64,000 nucleotides of DNA. Origin: Gammaproteobacteria bacterium. Its GTDB lineage: Bacteria; Pseudomonadota; Gammaproteobacteria; Steroidobacterales; Steroidobacteraceae. The notes beneath the pieces were generated by a model. That model had not been told where the DNA came from. It saw only the letters and a list, made by a program, of their open reading frames with translations, and did no database searches. The position numbers and the translations under genes were made by a program. The stretch spans positions 36,957 through 100,956 of the forward strand of contig JANXZG010000027.1 of the NCBI GenBank assembly GCA_025355645.1. Reading direction: 5' to 3'. How positions within the stretch are numbered: the stretch's first letter is position 1; every line of letters begins with the position of its first letter. Below are positions 27,612-35,545 of the stretch, piece by piece.

Positions 27612-27785
27612 TTACCGGCAGTGCTCATCGTGTTCAACGCATTCGCGCCAAACATGTTCGTGATAATAACGATGATGGTCGCGATCATAGTAGTCGTTGC
27701 GCGGCTCGACCACTACGCAACCACTCGATGCCATGAACGCCGCCAGGAGGATGCCGCATTGTGCGATCAGAAGTGAGTTTTTCAT
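27612..27785 (-). CDS. Small His/Tyr/Asp-rich lipoprotein
   Basis: ATG 27785 (MKNSLLIAQCGILLAAF) follows TTGGAGC on the minus strand; the upstream part of the 105-codon track ORF is not needed. The 57-residue product has a lipoprotein signal with lipobox MASSGC, followed by a short tail packed with acidic, tyrosine and histidine residues (DYYDRDHHRYYHEHVW) and two cysteines. The tail could bind metal or heme-like ligands, but no function is established. It is divergent from another small exported protein at 28117. Confidence 0.65.
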   Translation of the reverse strand: MKNSLLIAQCGILLAAFMASSGCVVVEPRNDYYDRDHHRYYHEHVWRECVEHDEHCR

Positions 27786-28116
27786 TTTTAAGCTGCTCCA
27801 ATCTTTTGTACCACACAACCATACCCCCACAGCGGCTGTAACGTCTGTGTTGTAGCGAACATACGCGCGCCGCCCCGTATGAAGATGGTCATCGGAGCAC
27901 AGCCTGCTCGGCTTTTCCGGCCTCGCCAACTATCTGGGATCGCACGGCCTTGGTCGCGGGGACGCGAACGCGCGTCACCGCGGCGGCCGATCATTTGCTG
28001 CGAGTGCCGAAATCCCGGTAGGAAAAATCCCACTGTCAAACAGGTCAACGCTTGATAGCTGTTTCAAGGCCGACCAGCATAATCGGCGGGTGCTGGTAAA
28101 AAACCTGGAGATTAAT
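27786..28116. other. Divergent spacer between two small exported proteins
   Basis: These 331 bases hold no supportable gene. Short frames run through but lack starts with ribosome-binding sites. The region should contain promoters for both flanking genes; no operator or riboswitch was recognised. Confidence 0.35.
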
Positions 28117-28593
28117 ATGCACTCATCACTCGTACATCGCTTGCTTCCTGCAACCATCGCAATATTAGGAGCATTTGCCTTGGGCAATTCCGCCATCGCT
28201 GCTCAGGGCAAGGTGCAGCATCATCACAACGCCCACCAGCTGGTAGGCGAGAAGCTGAAACAAGAAGGCCATCATGAGATTGATCATAAAGGCAAATACA
28301 CGACATCCGTAGAAGTTAAAGGCGGCAAGATCGCAGGCCTGCATGTCAGGCATTCTGAGAAGGGCGATATTCCAGTCAAGAAATACAAGACGCATCGAAA
28401 GATGGCAGAAAATTCCACCGCACACCCGGTCTATGCCTCATACCGGCTGGCCCAGATGGAAGACTTGGGCACCGAGTACATCGGATATTCATACATTGAC
28501 GATCAGGGCAACGAGGAGATCTATTGGTTTCCGGCCGAGGAAATCTACGACGCGGATACAGGCGCCGTGGAGTACGTGCCGCTGAGTTCTTAA
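28117..28593 (+). CDS. Exported protein of unknown function
   Basis: ATG 28117 follows TGGAG and gives a 158-residue protein with a signal peptide (LLPATIAILGAFALGNSAIAA). The mature part starts with a His/Gln-rich stretch (KVQHHHNAHQLVGEKLKQEGHHEIDHKGKY) and continues with alternating strands (VEVKGGKIAGLHVRH) and EEIYWFPAEEIYDADTGAVEYVPL. The layout resembles small periplasmic PepSY-like or inhibitor-type proteins, but I do not recognise the family. It is followed by a hairpin terminator and is probably monocistronic. Confidence 0.75.
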   Translation: MHSSLVHRLLPATIAILGAFALGNSAIAAQGKVQHHHNAHQLVGEKLKQEGHHEIDHKGKYTTSVEVKGGKIAGLHVRHSEKGDIPVKKYKTHRKMAENSTAHPVYASYRLAQMEDLGTEYIGYSYIDDQGNEEIYWFPAEEIYDADTGAVEYVPLSS

Positions 28594-28619
28594 ATATTGG
28601 GACATCGATCCGCTGGGGC

Positions 28620-28646
28620 GAGGGCCACTCCTCAGGAGTGGCCCTC
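28620..28646. terminator. Hairpin terminator after exported protein gene
   Basis: GAGGGCCACTCCT-C-AGGAGTGGCCCTC is a perfect 13-base inverted repeat that would fold as an 11-base stem with a five-base loop, then TTAG. It lies 27 bases after the stop codon of the exported protein and also faces the convergent MBL pseudogene. Confidence 0.6.
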
Positions 28647-28659
28647 TTAGCGTACGATT

Positions 28660-29661
28660 CCCTTGATGTCTGGCTATAGAGGCGCATCACGAGCGGCACG
28701 CCACCTCGTACGCCGAGTTCCAATAGTCTTTCCGCTGGCTGGTCCCAGGCATGCATCGCCAGGCTAAACGTACCCCAATGGATCGGCAGGAACGGTCCCC
28801 CGCCGAGCAATGCCAAGGCTTTAAGTGCATTGTCGGGCCCGAGATGGATGTCCCCCCAGGCTGTATGGTAGGCGCCAATATCTCCAGCATCACGAGGTCG
28901 AATGGTCCAAGCCTTTCACGGATCACCTGGTACTCCGTGGTCAGTCCCGTATCCCCGCTGAAGAACACACTATGCCGCGCCGATCGAAGCACCAGGGAAG
29001 ACCCAGTGTTAGGTGGCGGTCTTTCAGGCCACGCCCGGAAAAATGCTGCGATGGTGCGGCGGTCACGTTGAGACCGGTACCGGGTACTTCGTGCGACTCC
29101 CACCAGTCGAGTTCAGTGATGCGTTCGGGACGCACGCCCCAGCCTTCCAGGTGCGCGCCGACGCCGAGCGATGTCACGAACGGCGTATCGCGTTTCACCA
29201 GCTGCCGGACGGTTGGGTAATCAAGATGGTCGTAATGGTCGTGGGATACCAACGCGAGGTCGATCTCGGGCAACGATCGAAACGGAACCGGAATGGGCTG
29301 AAATCGCTTCGGGCCAACGAAGCGAGATGGCGAGGCGCGCGGACCCCATACCGGATCGGTGAGCACCCGATGGCCGTCGATTTCGATCATCACGGTCGAA
29401 TGCCCGAGCCAGGTGGCCCGCAGGCCTGAGGCGGGCGCGCTCCTCCAGGTCTCCAGAGGATTTAAGGAAGGCAGGGGCCGGTTCGGCACTCGCCGGGGCG
29501 CCACCGCATAAGAAATCACTCAGGGTTGGCATTGGCACGGTTGGATCCCGTAGCCCCGCCATGACCGGGTGGATGTTGGCAAAGCGGTCGTCAGCCCATG
29601 TAGGCGATGACTTGACGCGCTCTTGCCGTTCGCCGTCTGGTTTTCGTCCCAGTGACTTCAT
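28660..29661 (-). pseudogene. MBL-fold metallohydrolase (NAPE-PLD-like), three frameshifts
   Basis: Four successive frames make up a protein of the N-acyl-phosphatidylethanolamine phospholipase D-like / UlaG-type MBL family. The first (from 29661) starts MKSLGRKPDGERQERVKS and ends near 29497 after TLSDFLCGG. The second has RVPNRPLPSLNPLETW, WLGHSTVMIEIDG and the metal motif SHDHYDHLD. It ends near 29002, where one base is missing, and the third frame carries SSLVLRSARHSVFFSGDTG. Near 28885 another shift leads to ALLGGGPFLPIHWGTFSLAMH. With three indels the gene is almost certainly dead unless the local sequence is poor. An intact member would be a cytosolic metal-dependent phosphodiesterase. 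Confidence 0.82.
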
Positions 29662-30341
29662 TTCTTGTGCAACGCGGCGACCCTAATTGGAAAAGCGCGT
29701 TCGCGCCGCTTATTTTTAGACCTTGTACTCATGATACTTCCTGATCCGCGCATGCGGCCACGCCACAGCGCGGCACCAATGCGGCGGCGATGTTTTGAGT
29801 GCGATATCGAACAGACAATCAGCAAAGATTTTAAGCAAAGATTTTAATAGGTTCGTATCGCACTAGCGAGGTAAATGCCGATTCGCTGAAGCCGGAACGC
29901 GGCGGTCCTGCGCACAGCGCCACCGAGAATCAAAGAAATCTATTCAAGTCCCAACACGGTGAGACCCATTATGAGTGCTCAAGTAAAACCGTCCGCCACC
30001 AGCGCCGCGGTCATATCCGCGCACACGATCCGGCATCATTACGGCAGCTAGCGGAGCACTCGGCTCGGCATCGCGGGCGATGAACCCGGGGACAGTGCTG
30101 CTTGCCCCCGCGATCTTCGCGAAATACGATTTAATGTGAGGCGGTCACAAATTGCTTTCTTTCCATGCGAGCTAGGCAGGGCGATAGCTTAATAGTCCCT
30201 TGCGCATAGCGTGGTCGCTCTAAATCATCTGTCAACAAAAGCCAGAGATCGGTCTCAAAGGTCCTAATGCAGTCGCCGGAATTTGCAAGGAGGGCTAATA
30301 TTGGGCATTGCTGCGGGAAATCGAACGGACGGGGAATCTGA
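29662..30341. other. Long intergenic region, no supported gene
   Basis: About 680 bases hold no convincing gene on either strand. Track ORFs 29665-29847 and 30131-30349 have poor composition. A 26-codon frame at 29971-30051 (MSAQVKPSATSAAV) has no clear ribosome-binding site. A short tandem repeat is listed separately. The region marks the border between the decayed left part of the window and the intact right part. Confidence 0.5.
29821..29846. repeat. Perfect 13-bp tandem duplication
   Basis: AGCAAAGATTTTA occurs twice back to back, AT-rich against its surroundings. Two copies are too few for a satellite; it is consistent with a small slippage duplication in non-coding sequence. Confidence 0.6.
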
Positions 30342-30878
30342 GTGAACACAAAAAATCACCTTGACCTCATGGACCCGGTGAGTGCTACTGATCATGTGCG
30401 CGGGCCTGGACACGCGCCGGTAACAATCGTCGAGTATGGAGACTTCGAATGCCCGACCTGCCGCGCGGCCGAGCCTGCCGTGCGAATGCTGCTCGAGCGC
30501 TCACCCAATGCCGTGCGGCTTATCTACCGTCACTATCCAATTGAAAGTGCCCATCCGCATGCCTTGATGGCGGCGGAAGCCGCAGAAGCGGCCGCGGCGC
30601 AAGAAAGATTTTGGGAAATGCACGATCTACTGATGCGCGAAGGCGCCAAGCTCCACCGTGCCGCGCTCGACAAGTATGCGGCGGACATTGCGCTCGCTCT
30701 CGCCCAGTTCAAGGCATCGCTCGACGACGAAATCTACCGGCAGCGAGTGCGCGAGCAGATGGCGGGCGCCAATCGCAGCCACATTCGTGCAACTCCTGGG
30801 TTTTTCGTGAATGGGCAGGTCTGCGATATATCGGGCGGCATGCAGTCGCTGGCCGATCGTGTCGCGCGGTTGTTGTGA
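30342..30878 (+). CDS. DsbA-family thioredoxin-fold protein
   Basis: This 178-residue protein starts with GTG 30342 after a GGGGAA stretch. It has the DsbA-type thioredoxin fold with active site DFECPTCRAAEPAV and the cis-proline loop RATPGFFVNGQ. No signal peptide is visible, so it is predicted to stay in the cytosol, unlike classical DsbA; such leaderless members often sit beside Na+/H+ antiporters or stress genes. The ferritin/CDGSH gene follows after 19 bases, so they are probably co-transcribed and may share a redox task. Confidence 0.87.
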   Translation: MNTKNHLDLMDPVSATDHVRGPGHAPVTIVEYGDFECPTCRAAEPAVRMLLERSPNAVRLIYRHYPIESAHPHALMAAEAAEAAAAQERFWEMHDLLMREGAKLHRAALDKYAADIALALAQFKASLDDEIYRQRVREQMAGANRSHIRATPGFFVNGQVCDISGGMQSLADRVARLL

Positions 30879-30897
30879 GCGGGCAGTAACGCTTTAT

Positions 30898-32904
30898 ATG
30901 GATGATAACGTAACCATGCCGGCTGTACCGCACCCCCACGCCCTGGGGGACGCCTCCCGTGAAATCCTGATCCACGCGCTGTACGAAGCGGCCGAGCTCG
31001 AGCACAACCTGATGTGCACGTACCTGTACGCTGCGTTCAGCCTGAAATCAGGGGTGGAGGAGGGCCTGAGCGCGGTGGAAGCCGAACTGGTTTCACGCTG
31101 GCGCCGCGAGATCATTGCAGTCGCGGTCGATGAAATGAGCCATTTGGCCGCTGTATGGAATATCACCTCCGCGCTGGGCGGCACGCCGCGCTTCGGGCGC
31201 GCTAACTTTCCGCTGGATACGGGTTACCTGCCGGCATCCGTGATCGTGAAGCTGGCGCCGTTCAACGCCGCGGTGCTACAGCATTTCATACACCTGGAGC
31301 GCCCGGCGGATTCGACCGAGCCGGACGGCGCAGGATTCGAGCCGGAACGAAAGTTCGTTCGCGGTACCGCGTCGAGATTGACGCCGATGGGCATCGACTA
31401 TGAAACGGTGGGCGAGTTTTACCTCGCGCTTGCGGAAGGATTGCGCAGCCTCGTCGCGCGGATTGGAGAGCCGGCGGCATTCTGCGGCGACCGGACACTG
31501 CAGCTGTCCGACAATGAGATCAACGTGCCGGGGGCGGTGCCTGTGGTGTGCCTGAAGACCGCGCTTGCGGCGTTCGATTCCATCGTGACCCAGGGCGAAG
31601 GCGCACGCGAGCACTTGGCCGGCTCCCATTTCGAACGATTCCGGGTGATACGAACGCAATTCGAGCAGCTCAACAGCGCAAATCCCGCCTTTTCGCCGGC
31701 CCATCCGGCGGCGACCAACCCGGTGCTGCGCAAGCCCCCGCGGCCGCAGGGGCGCGTATGGATAGAACACGCGCCGTCCTTTGCCACGGTCGATTTGGCC
31801 AACGCCGCCTATGCTTTGATGCTGCGCCTGCTCGCCTATGCCTATAGCGTGCAGGCCCCGCACCCGGACAAGGCGCTCGCAGTGGAGCTCGCAATAGGCC
31901 TGATGCGAGCGGTATCCCCGCTTGGCGAGCGCGCCGCGCGCCTGCCAGCGGGACCCTCGAACCCGGACTGCAATGCCGGCATGTCCTTCACGGCACTGCG
32001 CGACTCCGCCCCTTTTCCGGCGGGCGCAGCCGCGCGGCGGTTTTTTATCGAGCGGCTTGACGAGCTTGCGGTGGCTGCCAGGGACATGCGGCCGGCCGAT
32101 GATGCGCGGATTGCCAGGAGCACACGCGAGTTCAGCGCATTATCTGCACGCGCGAAGCAAGACTTCGATTTGTCGGCGCCCTCCCTGCCAGGAGTTGCCG
32201 GTGCCGCAGCGGCGCCCGTGGCGCCGGCTGTCGACAAGCCGGCTCGCGCTCCTGAGCTAAGCTCCGTCAAGGACGGGGTCGAGACGGTTGAGGGCAGGGC
32301 CCTGACATTGATGTTCGAGGGGCGCCTGTGCATCCATTCGCGTTTTTGCGTGACCGGAGCGCCCACGGTCTTCCTCGCGAATGTGAAAGGACCCTGGCTG
32401 CATCCGGACACCCTCGATGTCGAGCGGCTCGCTGCGGTCGCGCAGGAATGTCCTTCGGGCGCAATTCGTTACCGGCGCAAGGACGGCCGCCCGGATGAAA
32501 CCGCACCGCCCGTGAATCTCGCCGCAGTTCGTGAAGCAGGTCCCTACGCGCTGCATGGGGACCTGCGCCTGGATGGGGCATCCATCGGATATCGGGCGAC
32601 GCTGTGTCGCTGCGGCGCTTCAAAGAACAAGCCCTATTGCGACAGTTCCCATCATGAGATCGGCTTCACAGCAAGCGGCGAGCCGGCCACCGGCAAGGCG
32701 GACATGCTGCCGGTGCGTGACGGAGAGCTGCGCGTGGATCCCCAGGTTGATGGGCCCTTAAAGGTTCGCGGGAACCTTGAGATCATCAGTGGCACGGGCC
32801 GGGTCGTTGCGCGCACGACGACTGCGTACCTGTGTCGCTGCGGCGGAAGTGCCACGAAGCCTTTTTGCGACGGCACGCACGCGAAAATCGGATTTCGCTC
32901 TTAG
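30898..32904 (+). CDS. Ferritin-like / ferredoxin-like / double CDGSH iron-sulfur protein
   Basis: ATG 30898 (MDDNVTMPAVPHPHAL) gives 668 residues; the track start adds 29 codons overlapping the thioredoxin gene. Residues 10 to about 270 resemble the ferritin-like helical domain of iminophenyl-pyruvate-synthase/VioB-type proteins (HALYEAAELEHNLMCTYLYAA, AVAVDEMSHLAAVWN, with E-x(6)-H type metal ligands). After a proline/alanine-rich linker comes a Fer4_19-type domain (CIHSRFCVTGAP and AQECPSGAIRY), then two CDGSH zinc-finger-like 2Fe-2S motifs (LCRCGASKNKPYCDSSHHEIGF and the same pattern at the C-terminus, CDGTHAKIGF). The combination suggests a cytosolic di-iron and iron-sulfur oxidoreductase. 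Its reaction is unknown. It belongs to a four-gene co-directional run from 30342 to 34556. Confidence 0.85.
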   Translation: MDDNVTMPAVPHPHALGDASREILIHALYEAAELEHNLMCTYLYAAFSLKSGVEEGLSAVEAELVSRWRREIIAVAVDEMSHLAAVWNITSALGGTPRFGRANFPLDTGYLPASVIVKLAPFNAAVLQHFIHLERPADSTEPDGAGFEPERKFVRGTASRLTPMGIDYETVGEFYLALAEGLRSLVARIGEPAAFCGDRTLQLSDNEINVPGAVPVVCLKTALAAFDSIVTQGEGAREHLAGSHFERFRVIRTQFEQLNSANPAFSPAHPAATNPVLRKPPRPQGRVWIEHAPSFATVDLANAAYALMLRLLAYAYSVQAPHPDKALAVELAIGLMRAVSPLGERAARLPAGPSNPDCNAGMSFTALRDSAPFPAGAAARRFFIERLDELAVAARDMRPADDARIARSTREFSALSARAKQDFDLSAPSLPGVAGAAAAPVAPAVDKPARAPELSSVKDGVETVEGRALTLMFEGRLCIHSRFCVTGAPTVFLANVKGPWLHPDTLDVERLAAVAQECPSGAIRYRRKDGRPDETAPPVNLAAVREAGPYALHGDLRLDGASIGYRATLCRCGASKNKPYCDSSHHEIGFTASGEPATGKADMLPVRDGELRVDPQVDGPLKVRGNLEIISGTGRVVARTTTAYLCRCGGSATKPFCDGTHAKIGFRS

Positions 32905-32928
32905 CAGCTATCGTTACGGAGGCTTGTG

Positions 32929-33090
32929 ATGAACAAAAAAACAGTTGTGCCAGATCCCCCGCCGAAAACGCAGGACCCACCGTCACCCATGGCCCCGGAG
33001 CCGATTCCGAGTAGTGACGGGCGCCGCGATGAAGCGCTGGAAGATACGTTTCCGGCCGGCGATCCTGTGCCACCACGACAAGAGACATGA
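32929..33090 (+). CDS. Small proline-rich acidic protein with EALEDTFPAGDP motif
   Basis: This 53-residue gene is too short for the ORF track. ATG 32929 has an excellent ribosome-binding site, GGAGG, eight bases upstream. The product starts MNKKTVVPDPPPKT, is rich in proline and charged residues, and ends with DEALEDTFPAGDPVPP, a motif that recurs in many short proteobacterial proteins (DEALxETFPASDPP). No function is known for them; they are often found near stress genes. It lies 24 bases after the ferritin/CDGSH gene and 59 before the DedA fusion, so it is probably in the same operon. Confidence 0.8.
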   Translation: MNKKTVVPDPPPKTQDPPSPMAPEPIPSSDGRRDEALEDTFPAGDPVPPRQET

Positions 33091-33149
33091 TTGTTCCCGG
33101 ACCGGGTTAGCCTCACCAGGATGCCTACTGAACGTTACAGGCGCCTCTC

Positions 33150-34556
33150 GTGACGCTTCCGCTGGTGCCGATGGCAAGCCAGCTGGGCCTCGCGCTCGTG
33201 GTCGGCAACGTACTGCTGGACCAGCTCGGCCTTCCCGTGCCTGCGATCCCGACCATGGTGGTCGCGGGCGCGGTTGCATCGGAGCAGCACGGGTGGGGCG
33301 CGGAGCTATTCCTGGACTGCGTACTGGGATACGTCTTTGCGGATATGGCCTGGTATGTGGCCGGCCGCCTGTATGGCAACCGGGTCATGAAGATGCTGTG
33401 CTGGATATCCCTGACGCCGGATTCGTGCGTCAGCGAGACGCAATCTCGCTTCGAGCAGTGGGGACCCAACGGGATCATCATCGCCAAGTTCATCCCGGGC
33501 TTTGCCATCATTGCGCCGCCTTTGGCCGGCGCCATGCGCATGCGCTGGCAGCGGTTCGTGTTTTTCAGCTCCATTGGCGCTGCGCTCTGGGTCGGTTGCT
33601 TTCTCGGCGTCGGCATGCTGTTCAGGTCGCAGATCGATCGATTGATGCCTATCGCGGAGCGATTTGGTACCAGTCTTGTCGCCGTGGGGCTTGCCGCGCT
33701 GATCGGCTATATCGCCTTCAAATGGTGGGAGCGGCGACGCTTCTATGCGCAACTGCGCATGGCGCGCATCAGCGTCAGAGAACTTTATGAACTGATGGAC
33801 TCGGGCGCCACTCCGCTGATCGTGGATGTACGCTCGCCAAGTGCAGCAGCGCGGGAATCCCGAAGGATTCCGGGCGCCTTGCATGTACCGCTCGACCAGG
33901 TTGGCGAGCATGTGCAGGACCTGCCGCGCGACCGCGACCTTATCTTGTATTGCAATTGCCCAAATGAGGCCTCCGCGGCGCAGGCTGCAAAGCTGCTGAA
34001 GAACCATGGATTCACCCGCGTGCGCCCGCTGCATGGCGGCCTGGATGCCTGGGTGGAGGCAGGCTATGCCGTCGAGCCATTTTTGGGGGGAGCGCGCAGT
34101 ATGATGCCCGCGCCTTGCACTTTTTCAACGCGACCGGAACAACCGACTATGCAGAACATCCCGGTAGGATCCCAAGGCTCGTACTCCGTGCTGGTGACGA
34201 CCGAGCACCTGGCCAATCGCTTCAAGGACGTGACGCTGCCGCCCGTGTTCGCTACACCCATGATGATCATGCTGATGGAAAATGCGGCACTGAATGCGAT
34301 CAAACCCTTTCTGGACGCTAGCGAGACCTGTGTCGGCACGCGGGTGGACGTGACGCACCTGGCCGCGACGCCGGCGGGGATGACGGTCACCGCAAAAGCG
34401 CAAGTCACCGCGGTGAATGGCCGAAAAATCGAATTTCATATCCAAGCGTCGGACGGAATCGACACGATCGGCGTCGCCACGCATGAACGGGTCATCATCG
34501 ATCGCAGCCGGATGGCCGAACGGCTGAAGGCAAAGTCAGCCGCTGCCGGGCTCTAG
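33150..34556 (+). CDS. DedA-rhodanese-thioesterase three-domain fusion
   Basis: This 468-residue protein has residues 1 to about 195 as a DedA/VTT membrane domain (AKFIPGFAIIAPPLAGAMRM), about 205 to 315 as rhodanese (TPLIVDVRSPSAAARES, active cysteine in LYCNCPNEAS), and 334 to 460 as a hot-dog thioesterase of the fluoroacetyl-CoA-thioesterase (FlK) type. The third part has the Thr/Glu pair in FATPMMIMLMENAAL and the histidine in THLAATPAGMTV. The first two domains match the paralogue at 19538; the third is additional and begins where a normal thioesterase gene would begin (an ATG at 34149). No stop codon separates them, so this is either a true fusion or two genes joined by a lost stop. The stop codon overlaps that of the convergent CPBP gene by four bases. 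Confidence 0.82.
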   Translation: MTLPLVPMASQLGLALVVGNVLLDQLGLPVPAIPTMVVAGAVASEQHGWGAELFLDCVLGYVFADMAWYVAGRLYGNRVMKMLCWISLTPDSCVSETQSRFEQWGPNGIIIAKFIPGFAIIAPPLAGAMRMRWQRFVFFSSIGAALWVGCFLGVGMLFRSQIDRLMPIAERFGTSLVAVGLAALIGYIAFKWWERRRFYAQLRMARISVRELYELMDSGATPLIVDVRSPSAAARESRRIPGALHVPLDQVGEHVQDLPRDRDLILYCNCPNEASAAQAAKLLKNHGFTRVRPLHGGLDAWVEAGYAVEPFLGGARSMMPAPCTFSTRPEQPTMQNIPVGSQGSYSVLVTTEHLANRFKDVTLPPVFATPMMIMLMENAALNAIKPFLDASETCVGTRVDVTHLAATPAGMTVTAKAQVTAVNGRKIEFHIQASDGIDTIGVATHERVIIDRSRMAERLKAKSAAAGL

Positions 34557-35485
34557 CTGCTCGGTATTGCCGAGGCAGGCTTGACCGCCCAAGCCGGCCG
34601 AATGAAATGACCCATGCGGTAAGCCACCCGCAGGAACAGCAGGCCTGCGATGGTGCAAATCAGGACCGCGACAACGGATGCTTCCGCACCAAAGGCGCCG
34701 CCCGTCAGCCACACAGGCCCTGTCATCTGGGACTGCAGCAGCCCGCTGATGGCGTGCCCCGAGACCGAGACGGAAAAGATGGCGCCCTGGGTAAAATTCC
34801 AGGCGAAGTGAATGCCGATGCAAAACCACAGCCTTCGGGTCACCATGTACGCCGCTGCCAGCAAAATCCCCGCTTCCATCATGATGGCTGCGGAGCTTTG
34901 CAGGTCTGCGCCCGGATTGAATATGTGCAGCAATCCAAACAAGGCTGCCGAGAGTGCCAGGGCCATCCAGCTGCCGAGCCACAGCTCGAGTATCCGAAAG
35001 ACCACGCCGCGAATGACGACCTCTTCGAAGACCGCCGCCAGGATGAAAGTTGGCACCGCCGCGAGCATCGGCGTCCAGCCGGTGCTGCCGGTGACATGAA
35101 ATGCGCCGAGAGCGGCAATTACGCCGATCGTCATTGAGAAGAGCAGTGCGCCCAACAGCACACCGGCCAAGAGCTCGCGAGCGAACGCGGGTCTCGACAG
35201 TTCCGTGACCGGTCGGCGTTCTATGAACCTTACATAGCTGCGGTAAGCAGCGAGAACGATGACCGTCAGCACGAGCGCGCCCAGTCTTCTGGCCGACTTG
35301 TCCGTTACGTACAGGTTCAGCGGAATGACGAGGGCCGCATACGGGATCGCAATGGCGAGCAGCGCCAGGACCAGCCGGACCAATGGAAATTGCAGCACGC
35401 GTGCACCGAACGTTGGTGATGAGCGGCTGGCGGGCGGGTCAGTGTTAATCGATGCTCCAAAGCTTCCGGCAACCGGACCGGACAT
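34553..35485 (-). CDS. CPBP family intramembrane glutamic-type endopeptidase
   Basis: This membrane protein of about 310 residues has the CPBP/Abi signature: FEEVVIRG (EExxxR), FGLLHIFN (FxxxH) and HFAWNFTQG (HxxxN), on separate hydrophobic segments. Family members include CAAX prenyl proteases and bacteriocin-immunity proteins; most bacterial ones have unknown substrates. ATG 35485 (MSGPVAGSF) is chosen; a TTG at 35524 would add 13 residues, and neither has a strong ribosome-binding site. It is convergent with the DedA fusion and co-directional with the nickel/cobalt permease upstream (60 bases away). Confidence 0.85.
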   Translation of the reverse strand: MSGPVAGSFGASINTDPPASRSSPTFGARVLQFPLVRLVLALLAIAIPYAALVIPLNLYVTDKSARRLGALVLTVIVLAAYRSYVRFIERRPVTELSRPAFARELLAGVLLGALLFSMTIGVIAALGAFHVTGSTGWTPMLAAVPTFILAAVFEEVVIRGVVFRILELWLGSWMALALSAALFGLLHIFNPGADLQSSAAIMMEAGILLAAAYMVTRRLWFCIGIHFAWNFTQGAIFSVSVSGHAISGLLQSQMTGPVWLTGGAFGAEASVVAVLICTIAGLLFLRVAYRMGHFIRPAWAVKPASAIPSS

Positions 35486-35545
35486 TCGGCGAAATTGCCG
35501 GTAATAGCAACTCAAATCGCTCAAACCCGGGGCCGCCGGCTAGCG

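Noticed and set aside
29971-30051. 26-codon ORF MSAQVKPSATSAAV
   Set aside because: No clear ribosome-binding site and no recognisable family; kept only as part of the intergenic description.
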